Source of the DNA: Crambe crambe
Lineage: Eukaryota > Porifera > Demospongiae > Poecilosclerida > Crambeidae
Reading direction: 5' to 3'
DNA length: 64,000 nucleotides
NCBI GenBank assembly: GCA_963924555.1
Contig: OZ004581.1
Coordinates: forward strand, 1,798,001 to 1,862,000
Each line of letters opens with the position of its first letter. The first letter of the stretch is position 1. Of the stretch, positions 24,931-35,700 are shown piece by piece. A program made the position numbers and the translations under genes. The notes under the pieces were generated by a model that had not been told where the DNA came from, made no database searches, and was given only the letters and a program-made list of their open reading frames with translations.

Positions 24931-25475
24931 TGTTACAACAGCAAAAGACTTAATCAAAATTGCAAGGAGACTGACTTACAGGCAAGAATAGTGACTACTG
25001 TAATTAGATCAAAGCCTAGGTGACAGCAGCATAAATGAATGTGATGATTATGTGTGTATTGTTTGAAGTCTGTGCAAGAAATGACATGTTCAATTGGGTG
25101 TGGGTGGTCCACAGTAGGAAGGTGTGGCTCCAACACCAACCAATCTTGACGGAGAAAGTCATGACTCATCTGAGCAAAGAATTAGGGCAAGAAGACAGTC
25201 AACTGGGTGTATCCCATTAGAGTTGACATCATCTTCATCATACTCAAAAAAAATCATCATCACTGCACTCTCAGACTGAAAACTGTGAAAATTACTTTCC
25301 TTGTTACCTGCAGGGGTCAGGTCAGGCCATAGATAATATCTATGGTCAGACCTACATGATGAGTCATAAGATATTAACTTAAGGAAGGGAATTTGCTTTG
25401 GATCAGTTGGATGGGTCTCACTCAACGACAATCTTAATGGTTCTAGTCTGATACACAGAGCATCTTTCAATTATT

Positions 25476-26736
25476 GCAACTACTCTTGCCGACATCTCCA
25501 ACAGCCTGCAGAGATCAGCAGGTTTGACCTAATATAATACTGTCCTTTTATAATAATAAATTCACCCTCCAGAAATCAATGAGGATACGTACTTCTCTAA
25601 TTTAATTGTCCCCAAAAGTGTATATATATATACAAGTAAGGGAAAAAGCATGCAGTCCTGCATCACATTACAGCTGCATAAAACCTTGCACGATATTCAT
25701 CAAAGCATGATTGGCTAATTTAATGATTAAAATTGTATTTCCATCTGGGAATGTTATTGAAAGTTGGTTAGCTAGCCATGGGAAAGCATTTTAAGGAATG
25801 GGATTATAAGAATAAGCAAATCGTGATGACCTTTCTTTAATATGACTGGAAGCTCCTAAACACTCAAGGCAGTAGCCCCACCCATTGCTACCTTGGTCAA
25901 AGCCATGACAGAGGAGAGCATCACGTGAGAGAATTAATGTAGGCAGGGATATGTAACCATGAGAGAAGAGAGCGTATTTCCCATGGAGGAACAAGCCAAG
26001 GAGATCTATGACGATGTGACTCAACTGGAAGAAATCTCAGCTAGCTAAAATTTCATGGGGGATTATTATTTTGTGATTTGAAATTGGTCTACACTTAGCT
26101 TGATCTCATTCAAAGAGTTTCTCTACTCTTTTGCACTATATTATGGTAGATAAGGACCTTCAAATTATGTCTCCCTCAGATCTGAAATGATATGTAGGAG
26201 ATTAAGCTGTCAGAATTGAATGACAATAATAGCCCGTATGATCTGTGTAGCCCAAAGGAGAAATACTACATGGAGACACTGATGGGTCAGATTGAGGACA
26301 TAATCAAAGCAGAGAAGAGGAAGCATGCATGGGTGCCTGTGGTTAGGCAACAGGAGACCTGAGAGGCCAACTCTCTCATCATCATCATGGTATTCACAGA
26401 TGCTCTATTAATCAAAGTTACTGAGTTGTGTACTGATTTTCATTTCAAGTCTTTTCTTTTAACTTGTTTGTAGAACAGATCTAATTGGATAAAAAATTTC
26501 AGCTTTTCCATGCAAGGCTAGCTAGACTATTGTACAAAAACAACAATAACTACAACAAAAAAAAACAACAAAAAACAAAAAACAAAAAAATTGGGACATG
26601 ATAATTAAATGTAATCAGGAAGAAAATCACTAAAACTATCAACAAAACTTTTTTCTTTGGTTACTAAATCAAGTGTTACTGTAGCTAACTAATAAATTTG
26701 TGAAAGCTCTTTTCTTTTATTTTAGCAGATAATTGT
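25476..26736. other. Spacer between the VLIG pseudogene and the VLIG gene
   Basis: It holds one isolated fold-back terminus at about 25632-25651 (CAAGTAAGGGAAAAAGCA, as at 39092), an adenine-rich patch at 26530-26590, and a short coding-like remnant on the plus strand. Confidence 0.45.
26194..26361 (+). pseudogene. Possible orphan exon
   Basis: After an acceptor-like ATATGTAG, 55 codons stay open to a TGA, including SPKEKYYMETLMGQIED. An earlier open piece near 25959-26035 (MEEQAKEIYDDVTQLEE) is similarly charged. No donor links the two convincingly and no family is recognised. Confidence 0.25.
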
Positions 26737-29700
26737 CTACAGATCATATATTTGTTTTAGGTGTTCTTCCACATCTTTCCACTCAATCTCCAGCCACTGT
26801 GGTGGAACTTTGGGTGGCTTTGCATCAAATCTTTCTCCCAATTTTTCTCCATACTTGCCTACAAACCACATCCAGTACTTAGATTGTTCAGAGGTCAGAT
26901 CTGGAGGAATGGACCAATCAGGGTATATTGACTGGTAGTCTTTGTAGGGGTGGGATTCATTATTTGTAGCTGCATTTTTAAAAGTTACATCATCAGTGGC
27001 AACATGTGCAGGGCAAAAGATTGTTGATAATTCTTCAGTATTAATCCAACGGTATCCTCCAAGACACTTGGGGCGATGAATTGCAGTTTTGTGCTTTTGG
27101 TCATCATCAATATGATTCGGGTCGAGCCAATCACATTGTTCTTTACAAAAAGGACATTGCTCTGTGCAACCGATCAACTTTTCCAAGAGCTTATGTGGCT
27201 TGTCTTTCCAGTGAACCATTTCATGCTCACATATAATATCATTGAATGAAGTATGCAGTTTCTTCTTTAAATCTTCAAGCCCAACACGAATTTGTCTTTT
27301 AAAGTTATCAAGATTTAGTTTAGATGGTGCATCTGAAGAAGCATTCAGTAATTCATCAACTTTAAGTGCAATTCCTAGTTCATCTATGATAATTTTATCA
27401 CTACAAAAGGCTGACAACCATTTGTGCATATCAGTTTCGTTCACTTCAGTCACCTTACTTTCTACAACTCCTACTAGCCTTGTTACTTCATCTTTTGCTG
27501 ATATTTGCAATCGTGTATTTTCATCAGATACCCATTCATCACAGAACTGCACCGTGTAGTGTTTTATTCGATTTTCAAGATAATCTTTGACATTTGAAGC
27601 ATAGGACATATAATCCTCAAAACTATCATTCTCATGGAGATCTGTGAGGATCTTGACTTTCAGGGCCATCTTGGAAGAGAAATGGTGCTCAGAGCCCTTC
27701 ATTATTCCAACCATTTTGGCACCAAGTGTTTTTCCAACTTGTTCTCTTATAGGTCTTTCAAGATATGAAGAGAGAGTGTTGGCAATAGCCTCTTCAGCTT
27801 CAGTCTGGTTGTATTGATTTTTAAATTTTGTAAAGAGGGGACCCTTCAGATTCTTTTCCAAGTAGAGTCGTGGATCATTTTTCTTTCTGAATGATTCAGC
27901 CATTTTATCAAATTCTGGAACAGCATATCCACAAATCATCAAATATACTTCATACTTGTATGTTGGTGTGAATGTGAGATGATCTTTGAGAACAGCTGAT
28001 TCTTTTGTAATGGTTGCATACACTTTTTGAAGGAGTTTCTGGATAAATGCTGTGTTGAAGTCGGTATCTTTCTGTGTTGTATCTTCCAAGTACTTTTTTG
28101 CTGTGCTAAATACTTTTTCTGTAACCTCAATAGCTTCTTTCTGGTAAACATCAACAGTAGTTTTCTTACCACGAAGAAAGAAAGATATCTTCTCAACAAA
28201 TTGAGTAAGGATACGACCATGTATGGTGTAATGTTTTTGCTCACCGGGTAAAAATTGAGAGAAACTTTCCCCCCATTCTATCAAGGATTTCTTTTCTTCG
28301 TACTTCGCTATGAATTGACTTTCATAACCTCTTGTTCGCATAAACTTAGTCATTTCTTTTTCCACTTCAGGTTCCACATTCCTACGTTCTCCAGACACCA
28401 TAGGGATCTGCTGATATAGAAGTTCATTCCAAATTTTGTCGAATTTTACTTTGAGTTCTTCTTCTGTTTGTCGCCTATTTTTCAAGATCTTTCTCACTTG
28501 TTCAGTAGTAAGTACTCCTACCATAATATCACTAAGACAACCTTCAGTTAACTGACATCCACACTGTAGAATGGTGGCATTTATCTGAATTGCTTGTTCT
28601 TCAGTGATTAACTGTTGCTCTTGGTAGAGTTGAGTACTTTTTATTGTAAATATTTTTCTTTGAAGTATGTTCTTCAGTTGTTCTGACTTCATCTTTCTCT
28701 CTTGCAGATTTTGATCAAGCTCTTCTTGTTCGTTCCTTATGCTTGCAATTAGTTTGTGGACTTCTGCTGTGATGATTTCTGCATATCTGTTTCGCTCACT
28801 TTCAAATTTAGTGATAACCTTTCTGCTTTCTCCCAATTTTGTGCAGTGCTGTTCTGCATGTAACTCCAACTCCAATGAATGGTTTTCCAGTCTCCTTTCA
28901 AATTTTGCTTTCCACTGCACTAAAATTTCACTCTGTTTGCCATTGAAAAATTCTTGCATCTGTGATTTAAGTGGTTCAATTTGCTCTGAAACATAAGCTC
29001 CAAGTCTCCTACACTTGTATGTCACTAAGGCAGGAACCTTGTCTAGAGTAGCAGCACTAATTGCATTTTCAGCTTTTTGTTCCCAATTTAGCATTGCTTC
29101 TGTAAATTTCCATTCCCACATGCTATATGCAGTTTCCAATGAGTTGTAAGCTGTGATCTCAAGAGTGTTCTTGAAGCTGAACACAAATTTTTCTTTAAGC
29201 AGAGCCTGCCATAAGTCATTCATTCTCCCACGAAAAGAGGATAGACTGAGATCCCCAACTTCTCTTTCAGAAGAAGATTGACCGGCTTTGCTCATTCTCT
29301 TACATAGAATTTCGATGAAGTGTTTCTTTAGCATCTGTGCAGATTGACTGTACCCCTTGTTAACAGGGGCCATTGGTGGATCACCTTTCCATAATCCAGG
29401 GAAATGATGGACATCATTCTGGTCATCAAATTTTATTACGTCATTAAAGGACTTATACTGTCCCTCACAATTCTCTTCTCTTGCTGCATCAATTGTAATC
29501 TGATCCAATTTCTGTGTAAACTTGTCACGTCCCACTTCACTGTTTATGTTTGCCCCAGCATTTTGATGAATAAATTGACAGCTTGGATTAAATTTGACTT
29601 GAATCATGCGAAGAAATGCATGAACTGATGTCTGCAGAATATCATCCATGTCTCCAGCAACCTCACCATAAATATTGATTAGGGTTGTATTGGCCAGCCC

Positions 29701-32700
29701 AATAACAAATGTGGCAAGTTCATTGTCATGTTTTTGTGTTTTAAGTGGGTCAAGTTCAGGAGCACGCAAACCTTCAGTGTCAACCACCAACACATATTCA
29801 CATTTTGTTTTTTGTCGTAACTCCTCATCCAGTGGAAGTAGTTGCATGAATGCTCCACGAGTACATCGACCAGCACTGACATTGAATTGAAGGCCAAATG
29901 CTGTGTTTAACATTGTGGATTTCCCTGTGCTCTGAAGTCCAAGGACTGACAGCACAAAAATGTTAGGATCTCCAAGCATTTTTTCCACTGAATGAAGTAC
30001 AGCAGTGACCCACTGTAGAGGTACATGAGCAGCATCACCATCCATCAGTTCCAAAGGGTAGCCATCAATGAAAAGCTTGGCAGCTGCCTCAGAAAACCTA
30101 GAAAGATCTTTTCCTGATTCTAGAGCAGCTTCATACAGTTGACCAAGTTCCCGGAAGAGATGCTCTAGACCGAAAGAAGAATTGATGATGTCTTCTTGAA
30201 GGTCTCTTAATTCCTTCTTCAGCCTGTCACTTTTTATTTTTACCTCACTTTTTTGGGAGTCACTCTTAGTTTGAAGCTTGGATAACTCTTTACGTACAGA
30301 TTGATACTGGTGCTGCATTTCTGATATGCTTTCCCTTGAAAGATTATTTAATTCCAGCTTCAGACATTGCAAGAAATAGTTCCTCAATATTCTATTTGAT
30401 GATCCTCCAAGTTGAAGTAGAGAAACTGTGAAGGATTCCATCACTGGAGTAAGAGAACTGACATATTTCAGTTGTTTAGCACGAATTTCAGCTTTCTTTT
30501 TATTCATATCTGCAGTGTAATCATTCACTGTTTTATTCCCCCTTTGAATGTGTCGATGGAGTTCCTTGTCATTAGCAGCCCAAGCTCTCCACAGGTTACT
30601 GCCTTGCAATGGAAGCATAGCATCCTTCAAGCTTGGTTCTTTTTCTCTACAGCCAGTGACAACACTCGTTAATCTATTTGCAAGATTTAAGCCTTTGATA
30701 TAAGAATCATAGCTTTCATCTACAAGGATTCCTTCCTCTCTGATTCCACATAACTCTTCAATGGACTTTGGTTTCTCCACTCTCTCCAGATTTTTCTTTA
30801 TTCTTTGACGAATGGAATCTTTTATTTCTGATGCATTTTTTTTTGCCAGACTGATCATGCGAGTATCAGAAATTACTCTCTTCAATGAATCTGGTTTCTT
30901 CTTAACATCATTTAGTATTGTGATTGCACCAGGATATGAATTAAACTCCTTCAAAATCTCAATGGTCTGGCTGTCAAACTCTAAGTCCTCCTCAGTGAGA
31001 AGGAAAAAGCACATGGAAGATATTTGACTGAGGAATCTGCTTTGTCGAAGATGCTGCCTACCATCACCATGGAGGTTTAGAAAGGTAACAGCATCTGGAA
31101 ATGCATCAGATGCTTTTCCTGCTGGAAGATACCAACACATATCAACAAGTCCTTCTCCAAGCAAATGATCTAGTTGTCCACCAGGGCAATCGCAATGAAA
31201 GTAGTGATCATAGTGGGAGTCACTAATGGCCTCATTTAATATCTTGGACTTTGATGCACCACGCTCCTGATGTTTCCCAAAGCGGATAAATGACACAATT
31301 GGCATTTTATAACTGACTATTGGTTGTGTTCGCTGGACTACTTCACCATCTTTGTTGGTAGACTTCCACTCTTTGATAATGGAGCGCATGGCCCAAAGAG
31401 GAAGAGTTAATTGCTTGGTGAATGGATCTGGTAAGAGAAATGGAAGAGCTAGCTGACATTTGGCTAACCTAGAGAACAAATCTTGACGGAGAAAGTCATC
31501 AGAGCAAAGAATTAGGGCAAGGACACTGTCAACTGGATGTATCCTGCTAGATTTGTTGACTTTTGATTCATCTTCATCAGACTCATCAGAATCATCATCA
31601 CTGTCATTTTCTTTTTTGCAATGACTACCTCCTTTGTTATCTGTAGGCATCAGGTCAGACCTACACAGTGAATCATATGACATCAGCTTATGCAGAATGA
31701 GGTGCGGAAGTTGCTTTGGATCAGTTGGATGGGTCTCATTCAATGATAGTTTCAATGGTTCTGGTCTGATACACAGAGCATCTTGCATTTGTAGCCCCTT
31801 GGGATAATGCTTGCAAAGCCCTAGTTTCTCAAGAAGAGCATGAGCTTCTGAGTTCATTCGGAAAACTGAGGAAGCATCTGCAGTTATTGGTTTGTTTTGT
31901 TCTGCCTTGTTAAGAGAGTGATGATCTTTTTTCTTAGGTGGAGGAGGTGGAGGCTTCTTTGGATGAGAGGATTTCATCAATGAATGCAGTTTTTGTTTCA
32001 ATTCCTCCAATGAAGAAGAACCATGCAGGTATGCATTCAGAATCTTTGGAATCGTTGGTTCAAGAGGTGGCTGAAGATCTGATGTCATTATATAAATATT
32101 TTGCAAAAACTCCTTCAATTGACTTTGTTGAGTTGGACAATAACTCACTGCTAAGTGGAATAGATAGGCTTGAAGATGCAGAGGTTTCTTTTTCACGTAC
32201 TCATTAAACTGTTTTCTCTGCTCAGAAAACTGTTTTTGCAAAGACTCCAGGTCTTTTACTGAAATAGGTTTTAGTGTTATGACACCATCAAAGGCATTGA
32301 CCTGATATGGATAAACTAGGATGGTTATGAAAACATTGTCATATTTCAGCAGATAGTGGATTTGGAGACTGTTAACTCCCTTTGAAACATCCCTGGAGAG
32401 TTTTTCAGGAGAAACTACTGAACCTGACAATTCAACATTCCTTGCATCTATCACAATTTTGTCTAGGAAGGAACCAAAGCTTTCAAAGTCTGTGATATCA
32501 CTCTCTGGATGATAATGACTTGATGCAGAATTTGACTTGTACAACCAATCAGAAACTTCCACCAAACAAGGAAAAACTCGTGTGTCTAGTTGACTCAGCT
32601 CACGTTCTTCTAGTAGTTGTTTAAGAAGGACTTTCACATCTTCCAAATTAGCAGATGTTAATGTAGACTCCATCAATGATTGTATGAAGTCTTGCAGTGA

Positions 32701-35700
32701 AGAATGTGATAGATACTCACTAATCCAAAAAGTAAGATTTGATGTTTTATCAAGAATGTCTTTCTTCACCTTTAGAAGATGCTTAAGGTTTTCCTGGATC
32801 TGACAAAGTGTCATATCTTGTACTTTCCACTGACTCACCTCTTTCAGTACAATATCTGAGTCATATGATAGACTGCTCATCAAGTCTTGCACTGGTTTTT
32901 CTTCTTCACCATGGAGTTGACTCACCTCTTTCAGTACAATGTCTGAGGAGTCATATGACAGACTGCTTATTAAGTCTTGCACTGGTTTTTCTTCTTCATC
33001 ATGGAGTTTTTCCTCCATCTTTTTTCTTTTATTTTTAGCTAAGTGTCTCTTTGATTCCTCTGCTTTCTTTTCATCCAATTCATCGAATTTAAGAAGCTTG
33101 TAAAGAGCCTTTTTCTCAACTGGATATTTCGCTACTGTTTCAAGCTGGGCTAATGTATCAATGTCTCCATGAAGGAGTTTAAGTGATGCTTTAGACTTCA
33201 CACCTATCTTCTCCAACTGTGACAACCAATAGTCCTTGTTATCCAGTCCTATCTTGCCAAGGTGAGAAGCTAGTTCATTTTTTTCATCAATTTCCTATTC
33301 AGAAAAGAAATCACATGAAGGTGAATTCTGGACAGTAGGGTAATACTGGACAGTAGGGTAATTTTGGATGCCTTAAAACTGCTGAGACATAGGAGCTCCA
33401 TTTATTCACTGTCATAGTAGACTATAGCTACGTATAGGGCAATGTGCAATATACCGTAAATCTGGAAATTTTCGCTGTTAAAAATAATTCGCGGTTGGCT
33501 CAAACAACGAAAATTAAACACGTGAAATATTTTCTACAACGGATTATTAAAATATTGAAAATATATACGGTAGGAAGCACATTGCATTGCGTACTAGTCT
33601 CTAGCTCTCCAAGTATTTGAAGGTCTTCCAGATCCCCCTGTTCCTTCTCGGGCTATTGCTCGAGCGAATTATGAAGTAGAGGCAGAGTTAGTTAGTTCGA
33701 GATAGTCTTTCGATCACATCCTACAATCGTACCTGATTTCTTCACTGCCACCGTGTACCTGTCCTTTTCATTCGTTGGCTCCCTCACACTCTAGCGTTTC
33801 ACCTAGACTGGCATCCCACATGTCACGGTACACATGGTAGCCACGAACACAGCAAGTGATCTGGAACTCTGCGCTAGCACTTACCGCCATTTTTCTCCAG
33901 CTGGATATAGTAGCGAAATTTTCATTGTTGAAAATAATTCGCGGGTGATTCAAAAAACGAATAATAAACGCATCGAAAAAATAAAACGCGAAGATATTTT
34001 ACGCGAAAATTTCCAGATTTACGGTATGTAATATGATGGAAAAAATTCCTATAGCAATGTAATGATGTTGGAAATAGTCACATTAATTAGGCTAGCCTTG
34101 TGCACTTTTTTGCGGGGCAGTGAAAAAGTGAAAGGGCCTGGTATAAATTGCATGCGCATGCGCTCCATCCAATGGGACTTCCTTGCATGTCTGTTACATG
34201 TCATCATCATGCTGAGTTAACGATTCTTTTATTTCTGTTGCTTTTGCTCTTTCTGCACTAGATTAAGCATTCTGTGCAAGCTGCTAAATTGAATGAAAGA
34301 AGTGATAAGTTTTGTGTTGCTACTGACTGTATGAGAAGAGTCATTAATTGCTATTAGTCTTACCTTTATTTTTGACGATAAGCTTTGAGAGGGATATAGT
34401 ACAGGAAATATTAGTGCTGTTTTCGTTGTGTTTATTTTGCTGATGTGGATCAGGTCTAGAGCCGGCCAGATGTGCAAGATTTGACAGTAAGTGAGTGAGC
34501 AAGTACTCCTATAGCTTTTAGAGCAGATAGACTCAGATTCATCTGTGCTTCAAATCTTGAATTGCATATGGATGTAAGTTGCAGGCATAATGCTTATCAT
34601 GCACACTAAAGCCTAGTATTTATAAACCTAGTGCCTACAACATGATAATCATAATGTAGACAATTACAAATGGAGCATGCACATATCAACAACCTCTGAC
34701 AGTATTATTGATGCATTTGAATTTCTCCCGACATGGTCATACGTAAGTGACTATGGCCCATGATAATAGATCAAGTGAATATGACTTCTGCTACATTACA
34801 AGCAGCCTGCAAGCCAAAAAAAACTGTGGAGACAGTAAAAGAAGTTGCTAAAGGAGTCAAGTGATGACACCATCTGAACTCCTCATCGGTTAGAAACTCT
34901 GCTCCAAACACAATAATGATTCTGGAGAATTTCTAAAATAATGAAAACTATAGACTATAAAGGCCGAAGTGTACTGATTCTTGATGAGTCCAAATGTGAA
35001 TTACCACCAGCAGATCACACCCAGACCAAAGTTAATGAGAGTAAAAACATTTCTTCTAAATGAAAGAGTGATGTAGGCTTGAGTACATGACTATAAAAAG
35101 TACGGAAACAAGGTGCTGGCTGTGTACTTACAGAACTGACAAACCCTACAATTGACATAAACCCTACATCGCTGCTGCCATATTATCCTTTTGGGTACAT
35201 CTTGCAACGATGTAGGGTTTGTGTCAATTGTAGGGTTTGTCAGTTCTGTAAGTACACAGCCAGCACCTTGTTTCCGTACTTTTTATAGTCATGTACTCAA
35301 GCCTACATCACTCTTTCATTTAGAAGAAATGTTTTTACTCTCACTTGTTTGCATACTTTTTTCAAGGGGTGTGGCTAAGGATGTCAAGAACGACCCTCTA
35401 CCAAATAAGCTTACCACGCCCACCGCAACTCAGTAAGACAGTTTTTTTCTCAGTGTATATTACTAACTGTGTCTACGAAGCGTTCTAGCATTTTAATGTT
35501 GTCTACGTAGCGTCTACGAAGTGTATAAACTAACTGTGCTGTCTACGAAGCGTTCGAGAATTTGAGTCGTCCATGAAGGCATTCGAACGGCAATTGACAG
35601 TTAGGACTTGAGCTGTACTTCAATTTGAACGATACCATTCCTTACCTGAGGTGTAGAGCTTCAAGATGGTACCAAGATCGTAGATATAGGATGAAGCAAT

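Larger units (their letters stand above)
23640..25135 (-). mobile_element. LTR retrotransposon fragment (5' LTR plus start of gag)
   Basis: On the minus strand a 5' LTR begins TGTTGGAG at 25135 and ends CCCTAACA at 24399 (about 270 bp once the nested MITE is removed). A primer-binding site follows, then a gag-like ORF from ATG 24200 to ~23730: a charged coiled coil rich in REE, EEERAREER and RRIDEERRR, then a frameshifted piece near EDTDVED and YLAEFELLMQDLE, as in Ty3/Gypsy gag. The rest, including pol and the 3' LTR, is gone; at ~23640 the sequence returns to VLIG code. Integration plus later deletion is inferred, because ~23 bases of VLIG sequence are also missing. Confidence 0.7.
20150..25475 (-). 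pseudogene. Broken VLIG-type very large GTPase copy
   Basis: A diverged duplicate of the intact gene at 26737-38253, covering about its residues 515-1845. Matching blocks run in order from 25470 (DALCIRLEPLRLSLSETHPTD), through 23630-23417, 23211-22741 and 22630-22427, to 22443-20150. The P-loop GLQSTGKST and DTEG are still readable at 22200-22050. It is dead: frames change repeatedly, a retrotransposon fragment splits it between ~23640 and 25135, and the 3' quarter including the Cys/His C-terminal region is missing (stop after NQTEA). No ATG or 5' exon is present. The long open stretch at 22443-20911 suggests the damage is fairly recent. Confidence 0.85.

Noticed and set aside
33880-33890. 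ATGGCG|GTAAGT as first exon of the VLIG gene
   Set aside because: Phase fits, but the frame reads on into a HIRAN-like fragment and adds only two residues; the exon at 38212-38253 is a better candidate.
35191-35436. 81-codon plus-strand ORF
   Set aside because: Lies across a palindrome arm and dispersed repeat; no conserved protein seen.
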